NCBI GenBank assembly: GCA_004331795.1
Contig: SJSR01000001.1
Location: 1-64,000, forward strand
Direction: 5' to 3'
DNA from: Erythrobacteraceae bacterium CFH 75059
GTDB taxonomy: Bacteria > Pseudomonadota > Alphaproteobacteria > Sphingomonadales > Sphingomonadaceae
DNA: 64,000 nt
The position numbers and the translations under genes are program-made. Shown here piece after piece: positions 28,457 through 37,884 of the stretch (the stretch's first letter is position 1; the number at the start of each line of letters is the position of its first letter). The notes below the pieces were generated by a model. That model was not told the DNA's origin. It searched no databases and saw only the letters and a list, made by a program, of their open reading frames with translations.

Positions 28457-29845
28457 ATGGCTGCCGAAGAAACCTTGATCAGAGCCGACCGCGGCGAGGC
28501 TGCGACGGCGATCCACCTGGTCAGCACGGACAGTTTCGCGGCCTGGTCGCGGGACCTGTCGGCCGCCCAGCGCGCGCTCCTCGAGGCGCAGCGTTTCACC
28601 GGCGCGGGTTTTCAGACCGCGATCGTCCCGGACCAGCACGGGTGGTTCGCCGTTGGCGGAGTCGCGGATCCCGCCTCGCTGTCGAGCTGGTGCCTTGCAC
28701 GGCTGGCCGAAGTTCTCCCGGCGGGCGTCTACCGGCTCGTGACCGGCGATGCCGGCGCGGCGGCGCTCGGTTGGCAGTTGGCGCAGTACCGCTTCACCCG
28801 CTACGCCCGGGCGGAGGACGCGCCGGGGCCGCGGATCCTGCTCGTCCGCGATGCGGCCCGTGTGGAGGCCATGCGGGCAGAGGCGGACGCGGTGACATTG
28901 GTGCGCGACCTTGTGAACACGCCTGCCGAGGACATGGGGCCGGCGCAGTTGGAAGACGCGGTGCAGCAGGTGGCCCGGCGGCATGGCGCCGCGCTCACCG
29001 TGATCCGCGGCGATGCGCTGGCCCGCGACTACCCGCTCATCCATGCCGTCGGTCGGGCCGCTGCCCGCTCGCACGCACCGCGGCTGCTGCACATGGTCTG
29101 GGGGGGGGAGGGCGACCCGGTGCTGGCGCTGGTCGGCAAGGGCGTGTGCTTCGACACCGGCGGCCTCGACATCAAGCCGTCGGCCGGCATGGCGCTGATG
29201 AAGAAGGACATGGGCGGAGCGGCGCACATGCTGGCGCTCGCCCGCCTGGTCATGGACGCCGCCCTCCCGGTCCGCCTCCACCTGCTGATCCCGGCGGTCG
29301 AGAATGCGATTGCGGGCAACAGTTTCCGTCCCGGCGACGTGTTGCAAAGCCGCCGCGGGCTGAGCGTCGAGGTGACGAACACCGACGCCGAAGGGCGGCT
29401 GATCCTCGCCGATGCGCTGACCCGCGCGTGCGAGGAGAAGCCCGATCTCGTCATCGATTTCGCCACCTTGACCGGCGCAGCGCGGGTGGCGCTCGGCCCC
29501 GAACTGCCCGCCATCATGGCGCGGCGCGACGGCACGGCCGATGCCATGCTCGCGGCCGGAAAACGATGCGATGACGAGGTCTGGCGCCTGCCGCTGCACG
29601 AACCCTATGGCGACTGGCTGAAATCGCCGGTGGCCGATCTCGTCAACGCCCATGGCAACGCCTTCGCCGGGGCGACGGTGGCCGGACTGTTCCTCGACCG
29701 CTTTGTCGAGCCGGACGTCGACTGGCTGCACTGCGACACCTTCGCCTGGCGCGCAGATGCCCGGCCCGGCCGGCCCAAGGGAGGCGAAGCGCTCGGCCTG
29801 CGCGCGGCGTTCACCATGCTGCGGCAGCGTTACGGGCGTGGCTGA
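28457..29845 (+). CDS. Leucyl aminopeptidase family (M17) protein
   Basis: Two-metal cytosolic aminopeptidase of 462 residues. The N-terminal regulatory-like domain (1–170) is weakly conserved. The catalytic domain has VGKGVCFDTGGLDIKPSAGM with the metal-binding Lys/Asp, MKKDMGGAAHML, and the signature NTDAEGRLILADAL, followed by DFATLTGAARVALG. A GGAAG site precedes the ATG. The protein resembles the sphingomonad M17 genes that usually precede an NlpC/P60 peptidase. Here the following gene keeps only the SH3 part. Substrate preference cannot be read from sequence. Confidence 0.95.
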   Translation: MAAEETLIRADRGEAATAIHLVSTDSFAAWSRDLSAAQRALLEAQRFTGAGFQTAIVPDQHGWFAVGGVADPASLSSWCLARLAEVLPAGVYRLVTGDAGAAALGWQLAQYRFTRYARAEDAPGPRILLVRDAARVEAMRAEADAVTLVRDLVNTPAEDMGPAQLEDAVQQVARRHGAALTVIRGDALARDYPLIHAVGRAAARSHAPRLLHMVWGGEGDPVLALVGKGVCFDTGGLDIKPSAGMALMKKDMGGAAHMLALARLVMDAALPVRLHLLIPAVENAIAGNSFRPGDVLQSRRGLSVEVTNTDAEGRLILADALTRACEEKPDLVIDFATLTGAARVALGPELPAIMARRDGTADAMLAAGKRCDDEVWRLPLHEPYGDWLKSPVADLVNAHGNAFAGATVAGLFLDRFVEPDVDWLHCDTFAWRADARPGRPKGGEALGLRAAFTMLRQRYGRG

Positions 29846-29912
29846 GCGGCCGCGCAATGCTCCGGTGCGCGCGCTGCTCAACTTGTCCCGCGCGCGTTCG
29901 CCTGTATAGGCG

Positions 29913-30320
29913 GTGCGCAATGGAACTCCTGTCGTGACAGAGCCGCAGCCGCGCGCCCGCCTCGACGCCGCGTCAGGCGCGGGACCGATCGCCTCCGGCT
30001 ACACCATCCCGGCCGAACCGTTGCGGCTGACCGGAGCGGTGGACCGGCCGGTGCCCGGCACCCTGCCGCTGCGCGGCGATCTGGCGCACATCGCCCTTGC
30101 CCGCACCCATCTGGTGCAGAACTACGTCGCGCCCCTGCCGGGAGCCGTCGGCGCGCGGCCGACGTCCTTGCGCCTGCAACCCGCCGAGGACTCCCCGGTC
30201 GTGGCCGAGCTGGCGCCGGCGCAGCCTCTCGAAATCCTCGACAGGGCGGGAGCGTGGATTTGGGTGTGTCTCGGCCCTCAAGGCCCGTCCGGCTATGTGC
30301 CGGCATCGGCGCTGGCCTGA
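29913..30320 (+). CDS. SH3-domain protein lacking the expected NlpC/P60 domain
   Basis: A short protein of at most 135 residues. The N-terminal part (GDLAHIALARTHLVQNYVAPLP) resembles the lead of sphingomonad C40 peptidases. It is followed by a bacterial SH3 fold at about 88–135: TSLRLQPAEDSPVVAELA then WIWVCLGPQGPSGYVPASALA. The stop comes directly after the SH3 domain. The roughly 150-residue C40 catalytic domain with Cys-His is absent, and no remnant is seen before argC, 23 bp later. A GTG at 29913 or 29934 could start it. It could be a remnant or a stand-alone binding domain. A signal peptide is not evident. Confidence 0.65.
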   Translation: MRNGTPVVTEPQPRARLDAASGAGPIASGYTIPAEPLRLTGAVDRPVPGTLPLRGDLAHIALARTHLVQNYVAPLPGAVGARPTSLRLQPAEDSPVVAELAPAQPLEILDRAGAWIWVCLGPQGPSGYVPASALA

Positions 30321-30343
30321 CGGGCGGCGGCCGGACAGACGCG

Positions 30344-31312
30344 GTGCCCGCCACCCTGTTCATCGACGGTGCTGCGGGCACCACGGGGCTGGAAGTGGCC
30401 GAACGCCTTGCACCCCGGCCCGAGTTCCGGCTCGTCACCCTTGACGCGGAGCGGCGCAAGGATCCCGCCGCGCGCCGGGAGGCGCTGAACGACGCGGACT
30501 TCGCCATCCTGTGCCTGCCCGACGAGGCTGCGCGCGAGGCCGTGGCGATGGTCGATCCCGGCAGCCGGGTGCGGATCATCGACGCCTCCAGCGCCCATCG
30601 CACCGCTGCGGGATGGACCTACGGACTGCCGGAGATCACCGGCCGGCGCGCGGTCGCCGAAGCGCGCCGTGTCAGCAACCCCGGCTGCTACCCGACCGGC
30701 TTCCTCACCCTGCTGGCGCCGCTGACGCGGTGTGACCGGCACCCACCGCTGCTCCCGGCCGACTGGCCCTACACCGTCAACGCGGTGAGCGGCTATTCCG
30801 GCGGCGGCAAACCGCTCATCGCGCGCTTCGCTGACGAGAGCCGGCTGGCATTCCGTGCCTACGGCCTGACCATGGGGCACAAGCATCTGGCCGAGATGCA
30901 GGCGCATGCGCACCTCGTTCATGCGCCGGTGTTCTCGCCCTCCGTGGTGCGCGCCTATCGCGGCATGGTGCTCGACATCCCCCTGCCGCTCGGCGCCATG
31001 CGCACCCACGCGACCGCCCGCGACCTCCACGCCCGCTGGCTGGACGTGTATGCCGACTGCCCGGCGGTGCGCGTCGCCGCGTGGGGTGCGGATCCCGGCG
31101 AGTTGCTGCTTGAAGACGGGGCACCATCCTGGGACGGCATCGACCTTCACCTGTTCGAGGCGCCCGGCGGCGGGCAGCTGCGCCTGGTGGCGAAGCTGGA
31201 CAATCTGGGCAAGGGAGCAAGCGGGGCCGTGGTGCAGTCGCTCAACCTGATGGCGGGGCTGCCGGAGACCGCCGGCCTCAGGCTGGATGGCGAGTTCACG
31301 GGGGGCGAGTGA
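30344..31312 (+). CDS. argC: N-acetyl-gamma-glutamyl-phosphate reductase, type 2
   Basis: NADPH-dependent reductase that makes N-acetylglutamate semialdehyde in arginine synthesis. From the GTG at 30344 the product is 322 residues. It begins with a dinucleotide loop DGAAGTTGLEVAERL and has the active-site cysteine in SNPGCYPTGFL. SGYSGGGK and the C-terminal KLDNLGKGASGAVVQSLNLM segment are typical. Length and motifs fit the shorter type-2 ArgC common in alphaproteobacteria. It lies 23 bp after the SH3 gene and may be co-transcribed. No other arginine genes are nearby. Confidence 0.95.
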   Translation: MPATLFIDGAAGTTGLEVAERLAPRPEFRLVTLDAERRKDPAARREALNDADFAILCLPDEAAREAVAMVDPGSRVRIIDASSAHRTAAGWTYGLPEITGRRAVAEARRVSNPGCYPTGFLTLLAPLTRCDRHPPLLPADWPYTVNAVSGYSGGGKPLIARFADESRLAFRAYGLTMGHKHLAEMQAHAHLVHAPVFSPSVVRAYRGMVLDIPLPLGAMRTHATARDLHARWLDVYADCPAVRVAAWGADPGELLLEDGAPSWDGIDLHLFEAPGGGQLRLVAKLDNLGKGASGAVVQSLNLMAGLPETAGLRLDGEFTGGE

Positions 31313-31325
31313 TGGCGGTGGATAA

Positions 31326-31763
<438 letters not shown>

Positions 31764-31825
31764 ACTTGCCCTCTCCGCGTGCCGCGCGCACCGTGTGTTC
31801 CGCTCCTGTCACGAAAGTCACCGCC

Positions 31826-33235
31826 ATGCCCTCTGCCAGTGAAGTGCTCAGCCAGATCAAGGATCAGGACATCGAATGGGTGGACCTGCGGTTCACCGAT
31901 CCCAAGGGCAAGTGGCACCACCTGTCCATGGCGGCGGGCGCGCTCGACGAGGATCAGCTCGAGGACGGGCTGATGTTCGACGGCTCGTCCATCGCCGGGT
32001 GGAAGGCGATCAACGAATCGGACATGATTCTGAAGCCGGATCTGGCGCGCACCTTCCTCGACCCGTTCAGCGCCACCCCGATGATGATCCTGTTCTGCGA
32101 CATCGCCGACCCTGCGACCGGGGAGGCGTATGGGCGCGATCCGCGATCGATCGCCAAGCGCGCGGAGGCCTATCTCAAGTCCACGGAAATCGGGGACACG
32201 ATCTATGTCGGCCCCGAGGCCGAGTTCTTCATGTTCGACGATGTCCGCTTCGAGGACGGCTATGCCGGTTCCGGCTTCGAGATCGACGATGTCGAGCTGC
32301 CGACCAACAGCGGCCGCGACTACGAATCGGGCAATCTGGGCCACCGGCCGCGTGCCAAGGGCGGCTATTTCCCCGTCGCGCCGGTCGACAGCGCGGTCGA
32401 CATCCGTGCCGAGATGGTGGCGACCATGCTCGAAATGGGGCTGAAGTGCGACAAGCACCATCACGAGGTGGCCGCGGCGCAGCATGAACTCGGCATGATC
32501 TTCGGCACGCTCGTCGAGACGGCCGACAACATGCAGATCTACAAGTATGTCGTGCATCAGGTGGCGCACGCCTACGGCAAGGCCGCGACCTTCATGCCCA
32601 AGCCGATCAAGGACGACAACGGGTCGGGCATGCACACGCACATGTCCATCTGGCAGAACGGCAAGCCCACCTTCGCCGGCAACGGCTACGCCGGGTTGTC
32701 GGACACGTGCCTGCACTTCATCGGCGGGGTGATCAGGCACGCCCGCGCCCTCAACGCCTTCACCAACCCGACCACCAACAGCTACAAGCGCCTCGTGCCC
32801 GGCTTCGAGGCGCCGGTGCTGCTCGCCTACTCGGCGCGCAACCGCTCCGCCTCGTGCCGCATTCCCTATGGCGCGGGCGACAAGGCCAAGCGGGTCGAAT
32901 TCCGCTTCCCCGACGCTCTGGCCAATCCCTACCTCGCCTATGCCGCGCTGCTGATGGCCGGGCTCGACGGAATCCAGAACCGCATCCATCCCGGCGAAGC
33001 GATGGACAAGAACCTGTACGACCTGCCGCCGGCGGAACTGGCCGATGTGCCGACGGTCTGCGGCTCGCTGCGCGAGGCGCTCGAGGCGCTCGAGGCCGAC
33101 CACGAATTCCTGCTGAAGGGCGACGTGTTCAGCAAGGACCAGATCGACTCCTACGCCGAGCTGAAGTGGGAAGAGGTGATGCGCTGGGAAACCACGCCCA
33201 GCCCGGTCGAATACGACATGTATTTCAGCGCCTGA
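31826..33235 (+). CDS. glnA: Glutamine synthetase, type I (GSI-beta)
   Basis: Dodecameric enzyme that joins ammonia and glutamate. The 469 residues have the beta-grasp start ([16 protein letters not shown]), [10 protein letters not shown], the metal ligands in GPEAEFFMF and the ATP-site segment [21 protein letters not shown] and KRVEFRFPD are also present. Tyr398 in KNLYDLPP is the adenylylation site, so activity is probably tuned by GlnE. Downstream is a 5+8-bp bulged hairpin. The ATG at 31826 is preceded by only a weak GAAAG ribosome site. Confidence 0.98.
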   Translation: MPSASEVLSQIKDQDIEWVDLRFTDPKGKWHHLSMAAGALDEDQLEDGLMFDGSSIAGWKAINESDMILKPDLARTFLDPFSATPMMILFCDIADPATGEAYGRDPRSIAKRAEAYLKSTEIGDTIYVGPEAEFFMFDDVRFEDGYAGSGFEIDDVELPTNSGRDYESGNLGHRPRAKGGYFPVAPVDSAVDIRAEMVATMLEMGLKCDKHHHEVAAAQHELGMIFGTLVETADNMQIYKYVVHQVAHAYGKAATFMPKPIKDDNGSGMHTHMSIWQNGKPTFAGNGYAGLSDTCLHFIGGVIRHARALNAFTNPTTNSYKRLVPGFEAPVLLAYSARNRSASCRIPYGAGDKAKRVEFRFPDALANPYLAYAALLMAGLDGIQNRIHPGEAMDKNLYDLPPAELADVPTVCGSLREALEALEADHEFLLKGDVFSKDQIDSYAELKWEEVMRWETTPSPVEYDMYFSA

Positions 33236-33251
33236 CCCGAGCGTGCCCGCC

Positions 33252-33281
33252 CCGGCTGGCGGCGTCTTGACGCCGCGCCGG
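33252..33281 (+). terminator. Hairpin after glnA, possible terminator or mRNA 3' end
   Basis: GCGGCGT-CTTG-ACGCCGC (within 33259–33276) forms a tight stem with a CUUG loop. It is extended by outer arms CCGGC (33252–33256) and GCCGG (33277–33281) across a small bulge. There is no T-run, so it may stabilise the glnA message or stop transcription by a Rho-assisted route. Confidence 0.45.
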
Positions 33282-33404
33282 TGCTTGCGCGCCCGTCGCC
33301 GGGCGCTTATCTGACACGTGCTGCCGGGCCCCTCTGGCGAACGCTGCCGGTGCGTTCGCGATGTCGGCGGACTCATCCTGTTCTTGACCGGCGGAAGAAC
33401 GGCG

Positions 33405-33659
33405 ATGAGTCTCCACCTGCTTCTCGCGCTCGACTTGGCGATTGTCGCCGCCGCGGCGCTGTCCAGCCTGCTGTGGCTGCGGGCGAGCCGCGGCCGATTG
33501 CGCCGTGTCAGCCGGGCTGAAGTGCTCGACCACGCGGACTACAACCGGCTCGTCTGCGCCATCAACCGGGCGCAGATCCGCAACTCGCACGCCGCGCTCG
33601 CCACCGGGGTGGTGGCGGCCTTGGCGGGGGCGCGGCTGCTCCTGGCGGTGGCGTCGTGA
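33405..33659 (+). CDS. Small two-helix membrane protein, unknown
   Basis: Not recognised. The 84-residue product has an N-terminal hydrophobic helix (LHLLLALDLAIVAAAALSSL), a basic/polar middle containing RAEVLDHADYNRLV and RAQIRNSHAALA, and a C-terminal helix (ALAGARLLLAVA). The ATG at 33405 follows GGAAG at a good distance; a longer frame from 33318 lacks this. Its stop codon overlaps the antiporter ATG (TGATG), so the two are likely translated together. Confidence 0.65.
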   Translation: MSLHLLLALDLAIVAAAALSSLLWLRASRGRLRRVSRAEVLDHADYNRLVCAINRAQIRNSHAALATGVVAALAGARLLLAVAS

Positions 33660-34606
33660 TGCTGCTCTCGCTGCTCGCGGGGCTGGCGCTGCTCGCGGCC
33701 GGCGGCGAACTGCTCGTCCGCGGATCGGTCGGGCTGGCGCAGCGGCTTGGCGTGTCACCGCTGCTGGCGGGGCTGGTCATCGTCGGTTTCGGCACCTCCA
33801 CGCCCGAGCTGAGCACCAGCGTGCAGGCGGCCCTCGGCGGAGCGCCGGGGATCGCCATCGGCAATGTCGTGGGCTCGAACATCGCCAACATCCTGCTGAT
33901 CCTCGGCGTGTCGGCGCTCATCCTTCCGCTTGCGGTGGACCGCACCGCCTTTCGCCGGGACTCGCTTGCGCTGGCGGGTTCCACGCTGCTGTGCGCCGCG
34001 GCGGTTCTGGCCGGCACGATTGGGCGGACGAGCGGCGCGGTGCTCCTTGCAGGGTTGGCGGCCTATGTGGTGTGGGCCTACCGCTCGGAGCGGCGCGGCG
34101 ACGATGCGGAGCGGCGCCGTCACGAGACGGAGGCGGCGGACGCGAACGTCCGGGCGAGGAACGCGCTGCTGCTCGCGCTGATGGTGGTGGCTGGCCTCGC
34201 CGCGGCCATCTTCGGCGCCAGACTGCTGGTGGATGCGGCGGTCACGCTGGCGGGCAGGCTGGGCGTGTCGGAAACCGTCATCGGTCTGACGGTGGTTGCG
34301 GTCGGAACCTCCCTGCCCGAACTCATCGCGTGTCTGGTGGCCGTCGCGCGCAAGCACGCCGACGTTGCGCTCGGCAACATCGTCGGCTCCAACATCTACA
34401 ACGTGCTTGGCATCCTCGGCCTCACGGCCGTGATCCAGCCGATGACGGTTCCCGCCGAACTGGCGCGGTTCGACGTCTGGGTGCTGCTCGGCGTGACGGC
34501 GCTGCTCCTCGTGCAGCTTCGCAGCGGCTGGCGCGTGAGCCGGACCGAAGGCGCGCTGCTGTGCGCGCTGTTCGCGGGCTACACCGCCTTTCTCATTCTT
34601 CGCTGA
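33659..34606 (+). CDS. Calcium/sodium antiporter (CaCA, YrbG-like)
   Basis: Inner-membrane cation/Ca2+ exchanger of 315 residues with about ten helices. Both alpha repeats are present. The first has GFGTSTPELSTS and GNVVGSNIANILLILG. The second has AVGTSLPELIACLVA and GNIVGSNIYNVLGILG. A charged cytoplasmic loop (about 120–160, many Arg/Glu) lies between the halves. The ATG overlaps the stop of the small membrane protein; a GTG one codon earlier is also possible. Ion specificity is inferred from the family only. Confidence 0.94.
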   Translation: MLLSLLAGLALLAAGGELLVRGSVGLAQRLGVSPLLAGLVIVGFGTSTPELSTSVQAALGGAPGIAIGNVVGSNIANILLILGVSALILPLAVDRTAFRRDSLALAGSTLLCAAAVLAGTIGRTSGAVLLAGLAAYVVWAYRSERRGDDAERRRHETEAADANVRARNALLLALMVVAGLAAAIFGARLLVDAAVTLAGRLGVSETVIGLTVVAVGTSLPELIACLVAVARKHADVALGNIVGSNIYNVLGILGLTAVIQPMTVPAELARFDVWVLLGVTALLLVQLRSGWRVSRTEGALLCALFAGYTAFLILR

Positions 34607-34700
34607 GGCGCTGCCCGCGCGCCGCGGTCGATTTCCATTTTCCTACTGCATCGGCGCGTGTCTATTGCCCCGGCCTCATCGGCATTGACGAGGTGATGGC

Positions 34701-35345
34701 ATGCAGCGCAGCATCGTGTTCGACACCGTTCGCGCGATCTTGGGACGGCGCCTGCGGGCAGCGGAAGTGCGGGCGCTCGATGGCGCGCTCGACCGCGCGC
34801 TGCATGGCGGGCTGCGGGATTCGCGCAGCCGGGACGCGCCGGATCACCCGCCCTGTGCCGCTCGGCAATGGACGGTGAGCGACAGGGGCGTTGCCCTCGT
34901 CAAGCGGTTCGAGGGCTGCGCGCGGCGTCTCGCCGACGGACGAGTCGCCGCCTACCCCGATCCGGGGACCGGGGCGGAGCCCTGGACGATCGGCTGGGGA
35001 GCGACCGGTCCTGAGATCGGGCCGGACACGGTGTGGACGCAGGACCAGTGCGACCAAAGACTTGCCGCAGACCTTGCCCGTTACGCCGCAGAAGTGGCGC
35101 GTGCGCTCGCGGGGGCAGCTACAACTCAGGAGCAGTTCGATGCGCTGGTGAGCTTTCACTACAACACCGGCGCCATCGGACGCGCGACACTGACACGCAA
35201 GCACAGGGAAGGAGACTACGCCGGCGCTGCGGCGGAATTCGGACGCTGGACCCGAGCCGGGGGGCGGGTCCTGCGGGGGCTGGTTCGAAGACGCGCGGCA
35301 GAAGCCGCACTGTACGCGGCGGGGACGAGCCAGGGACCCCGCTGA
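34701..35345 (+). CDS. GH24 lysozyme (phage-type endolysin fold)
   Basis: Muramidase of 214 residues. An N-terminal segment (1–55, no clear signal peptide) precedes the GH24 domain. That domain holds the catalytic glutamate E71 in VKRFEGCARRL, D87 in AYPDPGTG and T96 in PWTIGWGAT. QFDALVSFHYNTGAIGRATL and GGRVLRGLVRRR follow. GAGG lies 7 bases before the ATG. No phage structural, holin or integrase gene is nearby, so it looks like a chromosomally resident lysozyme. The absence of a signal peptide leaves its export route unclear. The next gene, 54 bp downstream on the same strand, is the DUF1996 protein. Confidence 0.9.
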   Translation: MQRSIVFDTVRAILGRRLRAAEVRALDGALDRALHGGLRDSRSRDAPDHPPCAARQWTVSDRGVALVKRFEGCARRLADGRVAAYPDPGTGAEPWTIGWGATGPEIGPDTVWTQDQCDQRLAADLARYAAEVARALAGAATTQEQFDALVSFHYNTGAIGRATLTRKHREGDYAGAAAEFGRWTRAGGRVLRGLVRRRAAEAALYAAGTSQGPR

Positions 35346-35399
35346 CCGCCGGACGAGGTCCGGCATCGGGATCGCACCAGAACACATTGGAGTTCACGT

Positions 35400-36782
35400 A
35401 TGAAGATTGCCTCTGCGGCGCTGCTCGGGACAGCGGCCGCGATACCGGCGGCTGTCATGGTTGCGCCGGCCAGCGCCAGAACCGCCTTCGACAGCTGGCT
35501 CGACCAGCTGGTCACCGGACCGGCGCCCCTCGCCTCCAGAATGACCGAAGCCTTCACCGCGCTCGAGCGGCTGAAGGCCATTCTCGCGCAGTTGCAGGCG
35601 GCGCAGGCGGCCGCGGCGCAGCAACCGCCAGCGCCCCCCGCCGGCGGCCACGCGCACCATGCCGGCGGCGACGTGCGCCCGGCGCCGACGCCCAGCGCAA
35701 CCGCCGCCCCGGCCCCGATGCCGGGCACAACGACCGGAGAAAGCGCGCCGACCGGCCGGTTCATCCCGACGCCGGGCCTTGACGGACTTGCCGCCGTCGC
35801 GTCCGGCCTCGCGCAGGGACCGTTGCTGAAGAAGGTCCCGCCCGCCGACACCGGCCGTCCGGACGTGGTGGGCGCCTTCCGCTTTCTGTGCCAGCCTTCG
35901 CATCTCGCCTACGCCGACCCGGTGATGTTCCCCGGCGACAAGACGGGCAAGTCGCACCTGCACCTGTTCTTCGGCAACACGGCGGCCAACGCCGACTCGA
36001 CCTTTGAGAGCCTGCGCCGGACCGGCGACAGCAGCTGCATCAATCCGGGCAACCGTTCCGCCTATTGGAAACCGGCCCTGATCCAGACGAATGGTGCCGG
36101 ACGCGACGAGGTGGTCATGCCGACCTATCTCAACATCTACTACAAGCGCCGTCCGGCGAGCGACCCGTGGTACCGGGCGAACGGCGTCACTCCGGTCAAC
36201 CTGCCGCGCGGGCTGCGCTACATCTTCGGCTGGCCGACCGTGAAGCCGCAGTACAAGTGTGTCGACCCGCGCACGTGGAGCGAGGTCGGGACGGCTGGCC
36301 CGGACATGCAGGCCGTGCTCAGCCGTTGTCCGGTCGGCGCGGAGCTCTATGCCATCGTCGACTCGCCGGGCTGCTGGGACGGCAAGAACCTCGACAGCCC
36401 CGACCATCGCAGCCACATGAGCTACACGCGCGGCGGAGCGGAGCACAACTGGGTCGAGAAATGCCCGTCCACCCATCCGTACGAGATCCCGAAGTTCACG
36501 CTTCAGGCGGCTTTCAAGATCCTGCCGACGGACCGGCCGGCGACCTGGCGCTTCTCGAGCGACATGATGATGCCAGGCGCACGGCCTGGCTCCACCTTCC
36601 ACGCCGACTGGTTCGGTGCGTGGGAGGACAGCATCGCCGACACCTGGCAGGAGTGGTGCATCAACAAGCTGCTCACCTGTGCCTCGGGCAATCTGGGCAA
36701 CGGCACCATGATGGAGGAGAGCGCGACCTTCCGGCAGATGCTGCAGAACCGGGACCGCCGCGTTCCGGTGCCTGCCGTGTGA
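35400..36782 (+). CDS. Secreted DUF1996-domain protein
   Basis: The 460-residue product has a Sec signal peptide (1–26, ending APASA). A helical, possibly coiled-coil stretch (about 28–70) and a Pro/Ala/Thr-rich linker with His residues (about 72–125) follow. The DUF1996 domain then runs from about 150 to 395: GAFRFLCQPSHLAYADPVMF, GKSHLHLFFGN, NRSAYWKPAL, MSYTRGG and CPSTHPYEIP. The clustered His, Cys and Asp residues suggest metal or glycan binding, but DUF1996 has no known activity that I can cite. It is better known from fungi and some bacteria. A strong terminator follows. Confidence 0.85.
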   Translation: MKIASAALLGTAAAIPAAVMVAPASARTAFDSWLDQLVTGPAPLASRMTEAFTALERLKAILAQLQAAQAAAAQQPPAPPAGGHAHHAGGDVRPAPTPSATAAPAPMPGTTTGESAPTGRFIPTPGLDGLAAVASGLAQGPLLKKVPPADTGRPDVVGAFRFLCQPSHLAYADPVMFPGDKTGKSHLHLFFGNTAANADSTFESLRRTGDSSCINPGNRSAYWKPALIQTNGAGRDEVVMPTYLNIYYKRRPASDPWYRANGVTPVNLPRGLRYIFGWPTVKPQYKCVDPRTWSEVGTAGPDMQAVLSRCPVGAELYAIVDSPGCWDGKNLDSPDHRSHMSYTRGGAEHNWVEKCPSTHPYEIPKFTLQAAFKILPTDRPATWRFSSDMMMPGARPGSTFHADWFGAWEDSIADTWQEWCINKLLTCASGNLGNGTMMEESATFRQMLQNRDRRVPVPAV

Positions 36783-36786
36783 AGGC

Positions 36787-36825
36787 CGGTGCGGGCGGGG
36801 GCGCTCCCCTCGCCCGCACCGTTTT
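36787..36825 (+). terminator. Strong intrinsic terminator after the DUF1996 gene
   Basis: CGGTGCGGGCG (36787–36797) pairs perfectly with CGCCCGCACCG (36811–36821). Inner GGGG/CCCC pairing closes a CGCT loop, and TTTT (36822–36825) follows. It begins 5 bases after the stop codon and lies between two convergent genes. On the minus strand it lacks a matching T-run, so it mainly serves the plus strand. Confidence 0.85.
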
Positions 36826-36900
36826 CACGCTTCGGGTGACATCGGCCCCGTCACCGGCACGGCTCGATCACGCAGCCGCGTGGATCACGCCGGCCGAGGA

Positions 36901-37731
36901 TCAGGCACGGACGAAGGAGCCGACGCGGCCTTCCTTGGCCGGACCGGGGCTTGCCAGTCCCCGCCCGGCGTCGGATGCCCTGATCAGCGCGTCCTGCTCC
37001 TCCTCGCCGATCAGCACCCAGCCGCTGCGGGTCAGCTTCTCCATCGGGCGGAAGCGGATCTTGTACTGCATCCGCGCCGAACCCTTCACCCAGTAGCCGA
37101 GATAGACATAGGGCAGGTTCATCTGCGCCGCGCGGCGGACGTGGTCGAGAATGATGTATGTGCCCAGCCCCGACCGCGCCGCATCGACCGGATCGTAGAA
37201 GCTGTACACCATCGACAGGCCGTCGCTCTGCACATCGGTCAGGCACGCCCCGACCAGCTCGCCGGGCCGGTCCCCGTCCGGGCGACGGTATTCGACCATG
37301 CAGCTCGTGACCGGCGTGTGCTCCACCATGTCGGCAAAGTCCGATTCCTCCATGCCTGCCATGCCGCCATGCGGGTGGCGCGCGGCCAGATAGCGCTGCA
37401 GCAGGTCGTACTGCTCGGCCGTCGCCCACGGGCGGCACTCGGACGCCATCAGGTCGGCATTGCGCCGGATCGTCCGCTTCTGCGATGCCGATGCGGAAAA
37501 CCTTTCCGCGACGATGCGCACGGACACGCAGGCGGTGCAGTCGACGCAGCTCGGCCGGTAGGCGACCGTCTGGCTGCGCCGGAAGCCGATCCGGCTCAGC
37601 GCCTCGTTGAGCTGGTCCGGCTCTTCCCCCCGCAGTTCGGTGAACACCTTGCGCTCGGTCCTGCCCGGCAGATACGGGCACGGCGCGGGGCTGGTGACAA
37701 AGAAGCGAGGGAAGCGGGTCGGTGCCGTCAC
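36901..37731 (-). CDS. bpt: Aspartate/glutamate leucyltransferase (Bpt-type)
   Basis: Transfers Leu from leucyl-tRNA to proteins with N-terminal Asp or Glu, marking them for ClpS/ClpAP degradation. The 276 residues from the GTG start include the N-terminal [15 protein letters not shown] and the cysteine pair in [15 protein letters not shown], plus RRNADLM and [18 protein letters not shown] chose the GTG at 37731 because the family domain starts directly after it. The ATG at 37800 adds 23 Arg-rich, unconserved residues. A small inverted repeat (AAAGGT/ACCTTT, 37809–37825) lies upstream in the gap to ilvA. Confidence 0.93.
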   Translation of the reverse strand: MTAPTRFPRFFVTSPAPCPYLPGRTERKVFTELRGEEPDQLNEALSRIGFRRSQTVAYRPSCVDCTACVSVRIVAERFSASASQKRTIRRNADLMASECRPWATAEQYDLLQRYLAARHPHGGMAGMEESDFADMVEHTPVTSCMVEYRRPDGDRPGELVGACLTDVQSDGLSMVYSFYDPVDAARSGLGTYIILDHVRRAAQMNLPYVYLGYWVKGSARMQYKIRFRPMEKLTRSGWVLIGEEEQDALIRASDAGRGLASPGPAKEGRVGSFVRA

Positions 37732-37884
37732 GTGCCTAGCAAGTCCTCGTCTGCCCCGGTGGGTGGCCGCGCTGCGGCGGCTGCTTCCCTTTATGTGCAA
37801 GCCGGCGCAAAGGTAAAAGACCTTTAACCATCAAAATCGTGCCGTGTCTCGCGCGGCCTTTATGCACCGCTCGCCGCCGGTCCC

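Noticed and set aside
28319-29920. Long upstream extension of the map frame
   Set aside because: The frame is open only because it is antisense to the M17 peptidase. The Map domain starts just after the ATG at 28318.
30254-30343. Upstream extension of argC to the ATG at 30254
   Set aside because: It would overlap the SH3 gene in another frame and add 30 residues absent from the family. The GTG at 30344 fits better.
34701-35345. Lysozyme as a sign of a prophage
   Set aside because: No integrase, terminase, capsid, tail or holin gene lies within the window, and the base composition does not stand out. A resident lysozyme is more likely.
37809-37825. AAAGGT/ACCTTT inverted repeat upstream of bpt
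   Set aside because: Only 6 bp per arm and not linked to a promoter or T-run. Too short to call a regulatory site.
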